A DNA stretch of 38,070 nucleotides from assembly GCA_028869595.1 (NCBI GenBank), contig JAGWRU010000041.1:1-38070 (forward strand), read 5' to 3'. How positions within the stretch are numbered: the stretch's first letter is position 1; the number at the start of each line of letters is the position of its first letter. Source of the DNA: Rhodospirillales bacterium. Lineage in GTDB: Bacteria; Pseudomonadota; Alphaproteobacteria; Acetobacterales; Acetobacteraceae. Below are positions 1 to 8,584 of this stretch, piece by piece. Under the pieces are notes generated by a model. The model had not been told where the DNA came from. It ran no database searches and saw only the letters and a program-made list of their open reading frames with translations. The position numbers were made by a program, and so were the translations under genes.

Positions 1-300
1 AAGATGCTGAAGGCCGAACACAATGTCCTGCTGCTCGACGAGCCGACCAACGACCTGGATGTCGACACGCTGCGCGCGCTGGAGGATGCGCTGGCCGATT
101 TCGCCGGCTGCGCGGTGATCATCAGCCATGATCGCTGGTTCCTGGACCGGCTGGCGACCCATATCCTGGCCTTCGAGGGCGACAGCCATGTCGAATGGTT
201 CGAAGGCAATTTCCAGGCCTATGAGGAAGATAAGCGCCGCCGCCTGGGCAGCGAGGCGACCGAACCGCACCGCATCAAGTACCGGCCGCTGGCGCGGTAG
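1..300 (+). CDS. ettA: Energy-dependent translational throttle protein EttA, C-terminal part (5' end outside window)
   Basis: Only the last 99 codons are visible; the reading frame is open through base 1. The fragment is the end of the second ATPase domain of an ABC-F protein: Walker B LLLDEPTND near the start, then the H-loop ISHDRWFLDRLATHILAFEG about 25 residues later. The tail YEEDKRRRLG followed by PHRIKYRPLAR is characteristic of EttA rather than Uup or other ABC-F members. EttA binds the ribosomal E site and gates the first elongation step according to the ATP/ADP ratio (family knowledge). The gene ends 24 bases before the acetyltransferase gene on the same strand, so the two may be co-transcribed. 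Confidence 0.93.
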   Translation, partial: KMLKAEHNVLLLDEPTNDLDVDTLRALEDALADFAGCAVIISHDRWFLDRLATHILAFEGDSHVEWFEGNFQAYEEDKRRRLGSEATEPHRIKYRPLAR

Positions 301-323
301 CCTGCATTGCCCGGCGCGCATCC

Positions 324-839
324 GTGATCGGCGGCTGGAGCGTTCAGACCGCGCGCCTGCTGCTGCTGCCGGTGGCGGCCGGCGATCTGGCCGAGATCAC
401 CGCGATCAAGGCCGATCCGCGGGTCTTCGCGGTGATGCTGGGCGGGGTGCGCACGCCGGTGCAGAGCGCGGCGGAGCTGGCTGCCGATATCTCCTATTGG
501 GGGGCCAATGGCTACGGCATCTGGATGGTGCGCGACCGCACGGATCGGCGTTTCCTGGGGCTGGTCGGGCTGATGGAACGCCCGGACGGGCGCGGCGTGG
601 CGCTGCGTTTCGCGCTATGGCCGGAAGCGCAGGGCCGCGGCCTGGCTCGCGAAGCCGCCAGTGCGGCGCTGCGCTACGGCCATGAACAGGCCGGCCTGTC
701 GCGCATCGTCGCGGTGGCGCGGGAGGATAATTTCGCCTCCCGTATGGTGCTGGGCAGCATCGGCATGGTGGCGGTGGAGCGATTCCTGCGCCACGGCCAC
801 GTCATGCTGACGTACGAAAGCGTCACGCAGCCGGGCTGA
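324..839 (+). CDS. GNAT family N-acetyltransferase, RimJ/RimL-like
   Basis: A 171-residue protein beginning at GTG. The N-terminus has the usual TARLLLLPVAAGD strand of RimJ/RimL-type acetyltransferases. The acetyl-CoA pyrophosphate loop is visible as WPEAQGRGLAREA around residues 98-110 (Q-x-x-G-x-A/G), followed by the helix and the segment SRIVAVAREDNFASRMVLGSIG, in which the conserved Asn and Ser bind the cofactor. It probably acetylates an amino group of a protein N-terminus or a small molecule; the substrate cannot be read from the sequence. It abuts the mlaC stop codon on the opposite strand with no spacer, and I see no terminator between them. Confidence 0.85.
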   Translation: MIGGWSVQTARLLLLPVAAGDLAEITAIKADPRVFAVMLGGVRTPVQSAAELAADISYWGANGYGIWMVRDRTDRRFLGLVGLMERPDGRGVALRFALWPEAQGRGLAREAASAALRYGHEQAGLSRIVAVAREDNFASRMVLGSIGMVAVERFLRHGHVMLTYESVTQPG

Positions 840-1475
840 TCATCCCGCGTTCTGCTGGATCTGGTGCTGCATGGCCGCGATCAGCGCCGGGATGCTGTCC
901 TGGTTGCGGGTCAGATACGAGGCATAGTCGCTGCGCTGAGTCAGGCGCAGGCTGGTGCCCTCGGCGATCACATCGACGATGCGCAGACTGCCATTCACCT
1001 TCTGCACCACCCATTGCACCTTGGTCGGCGGATTGTTGGGGCGATCGAGCTCCGTCTCCACCACCGTGCCGTCGGCGCGTGGCACGGCGCGCAGGATCTT
1101 GAACTGGACGCCGCGATATTCGCCGATCCGCCCGGTGATGCTGGTCACCAGCACCTGATGGAAAAGCTGCACGTATTGCTGCTGCTGGGCCGGCGTCGCC
1201 ATGCGCCAGAACCGGCCGAGGCAGAATTTCGCCACCCCGTTCACGTCGACCACATTGTCGATGATGCGGGCCATGGCCGGGCGCTGCTGCGCCGTGGAGC
1301 CCGGGCCATTCACCACCGCCAGCAATTGATCGCCGGCCTGCCGGATGAATTGGCTGGCATCGCCGGCCTGATCGGCATGCGCCAGAGGCGGGCGCAGCAT
1401 CGCCCCGGCCAGACCGGCACATCCCAACAAAAAGAACCGGCGCCCCGGCATCGAGATCATGTTCCGTTGCATCAT
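840..1475 (-). CDS. mlaC: Phospholipid-binding protein MlaC (Tol/Ttg2D family)
   Basis: A 211-residue periplasmic protein of the MlaC family, which shuttles phospholipids between the outer-membrane MlaA complex and the inner-membrane MlaFEDB transporter. The N-terminus carries GRRFFLLG, resembling a twin-arginine signal, then a hydrophobic stretch and a likely cleavage site after AHA near residue 34. The mature part has the family features: YVQLFHQVLVTSITGRIGEY in the middle, a strand with V-Q-W-V-V-Q-K and the segment RIVDVIAEGTSLRLTQRSDY. Its ATG overlaps the mlaA stop by four bases (ATGA), so the two are translationally coupled. No mlaDEFB genes are in the window. Confidence 0.93.
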   Translation of the reverse strand: MMQRNMISMPGRRFFLLGCAGLAGAMLRPPLAHADQAGDASQFIRQAGDQLLAVVNGPGSTAQQRPAMARIIDNVVDVNGVAKFCLGRFWRMATPAQQQQYVQLFHQVLVTSITGRIGEYRGVQFKILRAVPRADGTVVETELDRPNNPPTKVQWVVQKVNGSLRIVDVIAEGTSLRLTQRSDYASYLTRNQDSIPALIAAMQHQIQQNAG

Positions 1476-2278
1476 TGGCTTTGCTGCTGTTTCTGCTGCG
1501 CGGCCACCGCCTGGGGGAACCAGATCGGGATGGTGGCGCGGCGGTCATTGCGCACCGTCTCGATCTGAGACTGGCGGTGCTGACGATACAGGCTACGGAA
1601 AGTCGCGTACGGGTCCAGTGCCGTTTTCTTGATCTCGTCGACGGCGTTCAGCACCCGTTCCCGCTGGTCGATGGCGTTCAGGCCGAAGCGCGACCAGTTG
1701 ATCGCCGTGACGGCCGCCCCCTGGCCCAGCCAGGTGAACGGATCCATCACGTTATCCACCCCGAACCCGATGGCATCGCGCGGATCGGACGGGCCGAGCA
1801 GGGGCAGGAACAGGAACGGGCCTTGCGGCACGCCCCACAGGGCCAGGGTGATGCCGAAATCGGCATCGTGATCGGGATAGCCCCATTTGCTGGCGACATC
1901 GAAGGCGCCCAGCAGCCCGACGCTGGAATTGATCAGGAAGCGCATCGTGGTGTCGCCGGCGCGGCGCGGCTTGCCTTCCAGCATGTCGTTCGACAGCTGG
2001 ACCGGGGTGCCGGCATTGGCCAGGATGTTATGGATCGAGTTGCGCACGGGCGCGGGAACCGCGAAGCGGTATGCCTCCGCCGCCGGGCGCAGGATCACGG
2101 TATCGAGGCCGTTATTGATCGCATAGAAGACCCGGTTGGTGGGCTCCAGCGGGTCGTTCGTATCGTTATACTCGGCCAGCGCCGCCGGATCGGAGGCAGG
2201 CGGTTTCTGCGCGCAGCCGGCAAGCAGGCCGATGAGCGTGAGGGCAGCCAGAAGAGTTGGGCGGAAAGCGTCGGGCAT
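1472..2278 (-). CDS. mlaA: MlaA/VacJ family outer-membrane lipoprotein
   Basis: I chose the ATG at 2278, giving 268 residues, because a signal peptide with lipobox LLAGC (Cys22) follows directly and GAGG lies six bases upstream. A longer in-frame extension to 2587 has no signal character. After the lipobox comes NDPLEPTNRVFYAINNGLD, the hallmark start of the MlaA domain, and later ALWGVPQGPFLFLPLLGPS, the amphipathic region that lies in the outer leaflet of the outer membrane. MlaA removes mislocalised phospholipids and passes them to MlaC, whose gene overlaps downstream. The Gln-rich C-terminus (AAQQKQQQSQ) is low complexity. Confidence 0.94.
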   Translation of the reverse strand: MPDAFRPTLLAALTLIGLLAGCAQKPPASDPAALAEYNDTNDPLEPTNRVFYAINNGLDTVILRPAAEAYRFAVPAPVRNSIHNILANAGTPVQLSNDMLEGKPRRAGDTTMRFLINSSVGLLGAFDVASKWGYPDHDADFGITLALWGVPQGPFLFLPLLGPSDPRDAIGFGVDNVMDPFTWLGQGAAVTAINWSRFGLNAIDQRERVLNAVDEIKKTALDPYATFRSLYRQHRQSQIETVRNDRRATIPIWFPQAVAAQQKQQQSQ

Positions 2279-2558
2279 CGGCGTCCTCAGCGGCTCCTTG
2301 CGCGGCATCCTTGGTCGGCACCCCGCAAGGGGCACGAAGCAGGGCGGGGTCGCTGGGCGCGGATGGGCCGCCGGCCAAAGAGATAGCGCGCCTTTCGCGA
2401 AAAGAAAGCGCCGACGGTCCGAAGAGTTGCGGTTGTAGCATGCCCGGCCTTTCTGGCAACGATCCAGGGGGGAACGCATGCCCGGCAAGCGGGCCGCGCC
2501 CGCCCCGACGCCCCTTCCGCCTTGCATCGCCGTCGGAATTCGCCCAAGGAATCGCGCC
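2279..2558. promoter_or_regulatory. Divergent intergenic region between mlaA and metF
   Basis: This 280-base spacer must hold both divergent promoters. I could not assign clear -35/-10 pairs. It contains a perfect 10-bp palindrome TTTCGCGAAA at 2393-2402 inside a longer imperfect, bulged hairpin (GCGCCTTTC...GAAAGCGCC). The right part is very GC-rich and open in frame with metF back to 2478, but no ribosome-binding site supports that start. Confidence 0.3.
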
Positions 2559-3491
2559 ATGAACCACGCCCCGACCGACCGGCCCACCCTGGAGCGCTGG
2601 CTGACCGGCCCCCGTTTCGCCGCCCTGCCGGTGCGCGATGCCGCTCAGCCGCCGCCGCTTCTATCCTTCGAATTCTTCCCGCCGCGGACCGAGGCGCTGG
2701 AGGCGCAGCTTTGGGGCTGCATCCGCCGGCTGGAACCGCTGCGTCCGCGCTTCGTCTCCGTCACCTATGGCGCCGGCGGCACCACCCAGGCGCGCACCCA
2801 TGCCACCGTCACCCGGCTGGTGCGCGAAACCGCCCTGGTGCCGGCCGCCCATCTGACCTGCATCGGCGCCAGCCGGGCGGAGGTGGATGCCGTTGCCCGC
2901 GCCTATTGGGAGGCCGGGCTGCGCCATATCGTCGCCCTGCGCGGCGATCCGCCGCCCGGCGCCGCCTATGAACCGCATCCGGACGGCTATGCCTACGCAG
3001 CCGATCTGGTGGCCGGGCTGCGCCGCATCGGCGATTTCGAAATCTCGGTGGCCGCCTACCCGGAAACCCACCCGACCGCGATCAGCCCGGCAGATGATCT
3101 CGATAACCTCAAGCGCAAGCTCGATGCCGGGGCGACGCGGGCGATCACCCAGTATTTCTTCGACGCGCACACCTTCCTCGATTTCCTCGATCGCTGCCTG
3201 GCCGCCGGCATCACGGCGCCGATCGTGCCGGGGATCATGCCGGTCTCCAATTTCGCCCAGGCGGCGAAATTCTCCGCCATGTGCGGCGCCAGCATCCCGG
3301 ACTGGCTGGCCCGTATGTTCGATGGCACCGAGAACGATCCGGAAACCCGTCGCATGGTCGCCGCCGTGGTTGCCGCCGAGCAGGTGCGCGTGCTCCAGGC
3401 CAATGGCATCGACGAGTTCCACTTCTACACGCTGAACCGCCCCGACCTGACCTACGCCATCGCCCATATTCTCGGCGTGCGGCCGGGCTGA
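2559..3491 (+). CDS. metF: 5,10-methylenetetrahydrofolate reductase
   Basis: A 310-residue FAD-dependent MTHFR that reduces 5,10-methylene-THF to 5-methyl-THF for methionine synthesis. The start at 2559 (MNHAPTD) is preferred over an upstream in-frame ATG at 2478 because AAGGA lies eight bases before it. Family landmarks are FEFFPPRTEALEAQL near residue 40, VTYGAGGTTQARTHATV near 70, RHIVALRGDPP near 120, and the substrate-binding stretch LKRKLDAGATRAITQYFFD near 190. The C-terminal EFHFYTLNRPDLTYAI is typical. The length agrees with bacterial MetF. The helicase gene starts five bases after the stop codon, so the two probably share a transcript although they are functionally unrelated. Confidence 0.95.
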   Translation: MNHAPTDRPTLERWLTGPRFAALPVRDAAQPPPLLSFEFFPPRTEALEAQLWGCIRRLEPLRPRFVSVTYGAGGTTQARTHATVTRLVRETALVPAAHLTCIGASRAEVDAVARAYWEAGLRHIVALRGDPPPGAAYEPHPDGYAYAADLVAGLRRIGDFEISVAAYPETHPTAISPADDLDNLKRKLDAGATRAITQYFFDAHTFLDFLDRCLAAGITAPIVPGIMPVSNFAQAAKFSAMCGASIPDWLARMFDGTENDPETRRMVAAVVAAEQVRVLQANGIDEFHFYTLNRPDLTYAIAHILGVRPG

Positions 3492-3495
3492 GGCG

Positions 3496-5676
3496 ATGGG
3501 GGAATACCTCGCCAAGCTGAACGCCGAGCAGCGCGAGGCGGTGGAAACGCTGGACGGTCCGCTGTTGGTGCTGGCCGGCGCCGGCACCGGCAAGACGCGG
3601 GTGCTGACCACCCGCTTTGCCCATCTGCTGTTATCGGGCAAGGCAAGCCCCGGTCAGGTGCTGGCGGTGACTTTCACCAACAAGGCGGCGCGGGAGATGC
3701 GCGAGCGGGTCGGCGCCATTCTCGGCCGCCCGGTGGAGGGGCTGTGGCTCGGCACGTTCCACGCTTTGGCCGCGCGCATGCTGCGCCGCCATGCCCCGCT
3801 GGTCGGGCTCACGGCGAATTTCTCCATCCTCGATACCGACGATCAGCTCCGCCTGCTGAAGCAGGTGATGGAAGCCGCGCGGATCGATACCAAACGCTTC
3901 GCCCCGCCGGCCCTGATGGCGATCCTCCAGCGCTGGAAGGATCGGGGCCTGCCGCCCGATCGTATCGGCCCGGCGGATGCGTCGGATTTCGCCGATGGCG
4001 CGGCACGCGATCTCTATGCCGCCTATCAGGCCCGGCTGCGCGCGCTGAACGCGGCGGATTTCGGCGATCTGCTGATGCTGGCCACCGAATTGCTGCGCAC
4101 CCAGCCGGAGGTGCTGGCCGAATACCACCGCGTCTTCCGTTATATCCTGGTCGATGAATACCAGGACACCAATCTGGTCCAATATATGTGGCTACGCCTG
4201 CTGGCCCAGGCGCACCGCAATATCTGCTGCGTCGGCGACGACGATCAGTCGATCTATTCCTGGCGCGGCGCGGAGGTGGAAAACATCCTGCGCTTCGAGC
4301 GCGATTTTCCCGGCGCGAAAATCGTCCGGCTGGAGGCCAATTACCGCTCCACCGCGCCGATCCTGGCCGCCGCATCCGGGCTGATCGCGCATAATGAAGG
4401 CCGGCTCGGCAAGACGCTGCGCCCCGGACGGAACGATGCGGCCGGCGAAAAAGTCGCGGTGATCGGCCTGTGGGATTCCGACGAGGAAGCCCGCATGGTC
4501 GGCGAGCGGATCGAGGCGCTGCGCCGCGACGGCCATCCACTGGCCGAAATGGCCATCCTGGTGCGCGCCGGTTTTCAGACCCGCGCCTTCGAGGAGCGGT
4601 TGATCACGCTGGCCATCCCCTATCGCGTGGTGGGGGGCTTGCGCTTCTATGAACGCGCCGAAATCCGCGACGCCATCGCCTATCTGCGCATCGTGGTCCA
4701 GCCCGCCGACGATCTGGCCTTCGAGCGGATCGTCAATCTCCCCCGGCGCGGCGTGGGAGAAGTGGCGTTGCGCGCGATGCACGAACACGCCCGCGGCCAC
4801 GGCGTGCCGCTGTCGCAGGCCGCCGCCGCGCTTGCCGCCAACGGCGCGCTGAAAGGCCGCCCGCGCGAGACGATGCGCGTTCTGGCCGGGCAGTTCGATC
4901 AATGGCGTGCCATGCTGGAAAGCCAGGGCCATGTCGCGACCGCGGCGACGATCCTGGAAGACAGCGGCTATATGGCGATGTGGCAGGAAGACAAATCGCC
5001 GGAAGCGCCGGGACGGATCGAAAACCTCAAGGAGATGATCCGCGCTTTGGCCGATTTCGAAACCCTGGGCGGCTTCCTGGAACATGTCGCCCTGGTGATG
5101 GAGAATGAGGAGAATGCCGCCGGCGACCGCGTCAATCTGATGACGCTGCATGGCGCGAAGGGGCTGGAATTCGACACCGTGTTCCTGCCGGGTTGGGAGG
5201 AAGGGGTGTTTCCCAATCAGCGCGCCCTGGATGAATCCGGCACCCGCGCGCTGGAGGAGGAGCGGCGGCTGGCCTATGTCGGGCTGACCCGCGCCCGCCG
5301 CCGCGCCATCGTCAGCCACGCGGCCAACCGGCGCATCTATGCCAATTGGCAAAGCTCCATCCCCAGCCGCTTCATCGAGGAATTGCCGGAAGATCAGGTG
5401 GAGCAGGCCGGATCGGCATCGCTCGCCCGCGACCGCCGCCTGGCCGCGCCGGCCTTCACCGCCTTTCCCGTTGCCGCCCGTCGTCCGCGCCTGATCGAGG
5501 CATGGGAAAAGCCCGCCCGCCCGGCGCGTGCCGACGCCATCACGGTCGGCACGCGGGTCTTTCACCAGAAATTCGGCCCCGGCACCGTGACGGCGGTGGA
5601 GGACGACAAGCTCGACATCGCCTTCGACAAAGCGGGATCGAAGCGGGTGCTCGATCGCTTCGTGGAGAAGGCGTAG
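3496..5676 (+). CDS. uvrD: ATP-dependent DNA helicase, UvrD/PcrA family (SF1A)
   Basis: A 726-residue 3'-5' superfamily 1 helicase for nucleotide-excision and mismatch repair and removal of stalled complexes. All motifs are present: Walker A AGAGTGKT (residues 27-34), Walker B with DEYQDTN, motif III DDDQSIYSWRGA, motif IV LEANYRST, motif V NLMTLHGAKGLEFD and motif VI RRLAYVGLTRARR. The C-terminus ends with a Tudor-like module FHQKFGPGTVTAVEDDKLD, as in PcrA/UvrD, which can contact RNA polymerase. The length matches the family. The start is the first ATG after metF, with GGGCTGAGG as a possible weak binding site. Whether to call it UvrD or PcrA is a naming convention in alphaproteobacteria. 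Confidence 0.95.
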   Translation: MGEYLAKLNAEQREAVETLDGPLLVLAGAGTGKTRVLTTRFAHLLLSGKASPGQVLAVTFTNKAAREMRERVGAILGRPVEGLWLGTFHALAARMLRRHAPLVGLTANFSILDTDDQLRLLKQVMEAARIDTKRFAPPALMAILQRWKDRGLPPDRIGPADASDFADGAARDLYAAYQARLRALNAADFGDLLMLATELLRTQPEVLAEYHRVFRYILVDEYQDTNLVQYMWLRLLAQAHRNICCVGDDDQSIYSWRGAEVENILRFERDFPGAKIVRLEANYRSTAPILAAASGLIAHNEGRLGKTLRPGRNDAAGEKVAVIGLWDSDEEARMVGERIEALRRDGHPLAEMAILVRAGFQTRAFEERLITLAIPYRVVGGLRFYERAEIRDAIAYLRIVVQPADDLAFERIVNLPRRGVGEVALRAMHEHARGHGVPLSQAAAALAANGALKGRPRETMRVLAGQFDQWRAMLESQGHVATAATILEDSGYMAMWQEDKSPEAPGRIENLKEMIRALADFETLGGFLEHVALVMENEENAAGDRVNLMTLHGAKGLEFDTVFLPGWEEGVFPNQRALDESGTRALEEERRLAYVGLTRARRRAIVSHAANRRIYANWQSSIPSRFIEELPEDQVEQAGSASLARDRRLAAPAFTAFPVAARRPRLIEAWEKPARPARADAITVGTRVFHQKFGPGTVTAVEDDKLDIAFDKAGSKRVLDRFVEKA

Positions 5677-5682
5677 CCGAGC

Positions 5683-7107
5683 CTAGACCTGCCTTTCCTG
5701 CATCGCCCGGATCTCGGCGTATTCGGCGTCCACGTCCTTGCCGGTCGGGTCCCATTTGATCGTCACCACCGCGATCATGCCGATGATCGGCACGAGGCTG
5801 AGCCAGAGCAGCGTCGGATACAGCCCGATCGAGGCCACCAGGATCGGAAAGAAGAAGAAGCCGACCACGCTGCCGATGCGCTGCACCGCCTGGGTGAAGC
5901 CGCTCGCCGCGCCACGGATCACGGTCGGGTAGGAGAGCGAGGCGAGCGTCAGCCCCTGGCTGCCGATGCCGAAGGAATGCCCGAAGATGAACAGCGCCAG
6001 ACACACCCCGCCCAGCAGTGGCGGGAAATGCTGGCCGAACAGCCCGAGGATCAGCAGCATCGCGATCACCAGGCTGCACCCGGTCATGGCCAGCCGGCGG
6101 ATGCCCCAGCTTTGCGTCAGCCAGGCCTGCAAGCCGCCGCCCAGCACGCCGAACAGGTTGAATACCAGCGAGCCCAGAATGGCGGTGACGAAATCCGCCC
6201 CGAAAATCAGCAGCGCGATGGTCGGCAGATAGAAGCCCACGGCGTAATATTCGAAACTCTGCATCGTGCTGATCACCACGGCCTGCACCGTGCGCAGCCG
6301 GTAGCGCGGCGAGAAGATCAGCCGGTACAGCGCCAGCGAATGGGCATGATCGCGTTGTTCGACGAATTGCGCCTGGGCCGCCGGATCGACCGTGGTGCGG
6401 ACATGGTAGGTGGCTTCCAGGATCTTCGCCGCCGCCGCCAGGTTGCCGCGGGCGGCTTCCCAAAGCGGGCTTTCATCCATCAAGAAATAGCGCAGCACCA
6501 GCACCAGCGCCGCCGGCACCGCGCCGAAGCCCACCGCCCAGCGCCAGAGATGATCGCCCGCGCCGAGGCTGTACATCAGCAATGCCAGAATGAAGCAGAT
6601 CGAGCCGGCGACGTACCACGTTGCCTGCCACAGATTGATCAGCCCGCCCTTGCGGTCCACGGTGTTGTATTCGGCGATGAAGGCCATCGCGACCGGGAAA
6701 TCCAGCCCGACGCCGATACCCATGAAGAATCGCGCGATCAGCAACACCGAATAATTCGGCGCAAAGGCCGCCACCAGCGTTGCCACCACGAATAGCAGCA
6801 TGTTCACGAAGAACATTTTGAAGCGGCCCAGGCGGTCGGTGTAGTAGCCGCCGAACAGGCCGCCCACCAGCGCGCCCACCGCCATCATCGCGGTCAATGT
6901 GCCCAGCATCATCGGCGACAAGGCGAATTGCTGGCGCAGCTGCACCGCGCCGATCCCCAGGCTGGTGAAGTCGTACGCGTCGGTGAAAATGCCGCCCAAA
7001 GCGAGCAGCACGACATAGAGCCCGCCCTTGCGGCGGCGATGCTCGGAGCGGTTGATGAAATTCAGCACGTCTTCGAAGCGGCGGATCTCCAGCCGATCTT
7101 GATCCAT
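5683..7107 (-). CDS. Major facilitator superfamily transporter, sugar-porter/aromatic-acid-symporter-like
   Basis: A 474-residue, twelve-helix MFS permease. The first helix region contains LGGIFTDAYDFTSLGIG, with acidic residues as in AAHS- or phosphate/sugar-porter members. The loop 2-3 signature is visible as GGYYTDRLGRFKMFF, and helix 4 carries ARFFMGIGVGLDFPVAMAFIAEY. A cytoplasmic loop between helices 6 and 7 contains MDESPLWEAARG, similar to the PESPR motif of sugar porters. The last 30 residues are charged and cytoplasmic. The substrate is not readable; organic acids, inorganic phosphate and sugars are all possible. It stands alone, convergent with uvrD (six-base gap) and divergent from prmA, and no regulator is adjacent. 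Confidence 0.88.
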   Translation of the reverse strand: MDQDRLEIRRFEDVLNFINRSEHRRRKGGLYVVLLALGGIFTDAYDFTSLGIGAVQLRQQFALSPMMLGTLTAMMAVGALVGGLFGGYYTDRLGRFKMFFVNMLLFVVATLVAAFAPNYSVLLIARFFMGIGVGLDFPVAMAFIAEYNTVDRKGGLINLWQATWYVAGSICFILALLMYSLGAGDHLWRWAVGFGAVPAALVLVLRYFLMDESPLWEAARGNLAAAAKILEATYHVRTTVDPAAQAQFVEQRDHAHSLALYRLIFSPRYRLRTVQAVVISTMQSFEYYAVGFYLPTIALLIFGADFVTAILGSLVFNLFGVLGGGLQAWLTQSWGIRRLAMTGCSLVIAMLLILGLFGQHFPPLLGGVCLALFIFGHSFGIGSQGLTLASLSYPTVIRGAASGFTQAVQRIGSVVGFFFFPILVASIGLYPTLLWLSLVPIIGMIAVVTIKWDPTGKDVDAEYAEIRAMQERQV

Positions 7108-7231
7108 CGGACGGCCCTTTTCCCCTGTGCGCCGGTCTGTCGCATCCGGGCAGGAGCCCGGCGCCGCCAGCGTCGTTTCGTTTACGCAAGACCAGCTTGC
7201 GGAGTACCGCGAATCCCAGTCAAGTGCGCCG

Positions 7232-8110
7232 ATGCAAACCCGCCCGGCCGCCCTGGAAACCGTGTTCGTCGACGTGCCCGAAATAGCCGTGGAGGCCTAT
7301 GAGGCCGCGCTGGCCAGCGCCTGCGCCACGGTCGGCTTCTTCAAGGACGACGCCACCGGCGATTGGCGCATCGAAGGGGTGAAGCAGGCCGGCGCGAACG
7401 AGGATGGGCTGGCCGCCGCGCTGCTGCTGGCCGCCCTGGTCAGCGGCGTCACCGCGCCGCTGCAGCGCCATGCGACGCCGGCCGAAGGCTGGCTGGCCCG
7501 CACCCGCGCCGCGTTCCCACAGCAGTTGATCGGCCGGCGTTTCGCCATTCGCGGCAGCCATGTCACCGCCCCGCCCATTCCCGGGCGCGTCACGCTGATG
7601 CTGGATGCCGGGCTCGCCTTCGGCTCCGGCGAGCACGGCTCCACGCGCGGCTGCCTGACGGTGCTGGAACGGGTCGCGCGCCGTCATCCGCGGCGGGTGC
7701 TGGATCTGGGAACCGGCTCGGGGATTCTGGCGATCGCGGCGGCCAAGGCGCTGCGCCGGAAGGTGCTGGCCACCGATATCGAGCCGTGGTCGGTGCGCGT
7801 CGCGCGGGAGAACGCGCGGCGCAACGGCGCGGGCGGGTTGGTGCGGGTGCGCCGGGCCGATGGCTGGGCGGATCGCGCGATCAAGCGCGGCGCGCCCTAT
7901 GATCTGGTATTCGCCAATATTCTCGCCCGGCCGCTGATGGCGATGGCGCGGCATCTGGCCGTATCGCTTGCGCCTGGCGGGGAGGCCATCCTCGCCGGGT
8001 TGCTATCCCAACAGGCCAATGCCGTGCTTGCCGCGCATCGCCGGCTGGGAATGAAGCTGGCCGTCCGGCACCGCGAAGGCGCCTGGACGACCTTGCTTCT
8101 TAAACGCTAG
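7232..8110 (+). CDS. prmA: Ribosomal protein L11 methyltransferase
   Basis: A 292-residue class I SAM-dependent methyltransferase that trimethylates ribosomal protein L11. Landmarks are MLDAGLAFGSGEHGSTRGCL, which precedes the SAM domain in PrmA, then SAM motif I VLDLGTGSGILAIAAAKAL, the acidic ribose-binding segment ATDIEPWS and the PrmA-specific FANILARPLMAMA. I chose ATG 7232 (MQTRPAALETVFVDVPE), where homology-like sequence begins; an upstream in-frame start at 7127 adds 35 residues of low plausibility. No strong ribosome-binding site precedes 7232. The N-terminal L11-recognition domain is shorter and more divergent than in enterobacteria. Confidence 0.9.
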   Translation: MQTRPAALETVFVDVPEIAVEAYEAALASACATVGFFKDDATGDWRIEGVKQAGANEDGLAAALLLAALVSGVTAPLQRHATPAEGWLARTRAAFPQQLIGRRFAIRGSHVTAPPIPGRVTLMLDAGLAFGSGEHGSTRGCLTVLERVARRHPRRVLDLGTGSGILAIAAAKALRRKVLATDIEPWSVRVARENARRNGAGGLVRVRRADGWADRAIKRGAPYDLVFANILARPLMAMARHLAVSLAPGGEAILAGLLSQQANAVLAAHRRLGMKLAVRHREGAWTTLLLKR

Positions 8111-8122
8111 TCGACGACCGCT

Positions 8123-8425
8123 TCAGGCGGCGCGCTTGGCGATCGTGTTGTCCTGCCGGAAGGACTTGGAAAACACGCGCTCGATATCGCTGCGGCCCAG
8201 GCCGATATCGGCCAGCTCGCGATCGCTCATGCCGGCCATTTCGGCCATCAGGGCGCGGTTGGCGCGGTAGCGGGCGAAGCTCGCGAAGGCGTCGGCGATG
8301 CGGCGAGACAGGCCGCGCGGGGCCGGTGCATCGACCGACAGGGCCGGCTCATCGCTCGCGTCGATATAGCGCGGGATGCGATGCAGCTTTACGGCGAACT
8401 CGTCATTGGCGAGGGTGGCGTCCAT
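8123..8425 (-). CDS. DUF1127 (YjiS-like) domain protein
   Basis: A 100-residue protein. The C-terminal 45 residues form the DUF1127 domain: RYRANRALMAEMAGMSDRE then LADIGLGRSDIERVFSK, matching the usual pattern of a short Arg-rich helix followed by L-x-D-I-G-L-x-R-x-D-I. The domain is usually found in proteins of 45-100 residues in alphaproteobacteria, and small members have been linked to RNA turnover and sRNA maturation (for example CcaF1 in Rhodobacter). The ATG at 8425 has GAGGAC upstream; the same frame stays open much further but only as an antisense shadow of the aminopeptidase gene. It is convergent with prmA and divergent from the peptidase. Confidence 0.82.
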   Translation of the reverse strand: MDATLANDEFAVKLHRIPRYIDASDEPALSVDAPAPRGLSRRIADAFASFARYRANRALMAEMAGMSDRELADIGLGRSDIERVFSKSFRQDNTIAKRAA

Positions 8426-8511
8426 GGTCGTGGTCCTCAATCCTCCGGTTCGGGTCTGGCGCCGTGTCGGGTTGGCCTGGCGCCCTCGAACCTGATGGCG
8501 GGAAGATGGGC

Positions 8512-8557
8512 GCATGGCTGGCTGTGGATAAGTGCCGAATCGCCGCTCCAGCCATGC
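8512..8557. repeat. 10-bp perfect inverted repeat enclosing a DnaA-box-like sequence in the peptidase leader
   Basis: GCATGGCTGG at 8512-8521 is the exact reverse complement of CCAGCCATGC at 8548-8557, separated by 26 bases. The loop contains TGTGGATAA (8523-8531), the complement of the DnaA-box consensus TTATCCACA. The structure ends 28 bases before the ATG of the aminopeptidase gene and could form a hairpin in its leader RNA or a protein site on DNA. Confidence 0.6.
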
Positions 8558-8584
8558 TGGAAGCGCATGGATATGTAGGAAGCT

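Noticed and set aside
840-2278. A complete Mla transport locus.
   Set aside because: Only mlaA and mlaC are present. No MlaD, MlaE, MlaF or MlaB homologue is seen in the window.
2478-2558. A 27-codon N-terminal extension of metF.
   Set aside because: The extension is Pro/Arg-rich with no ribosome-binding site, while ATG 2559 has AAGGA at good spacing.
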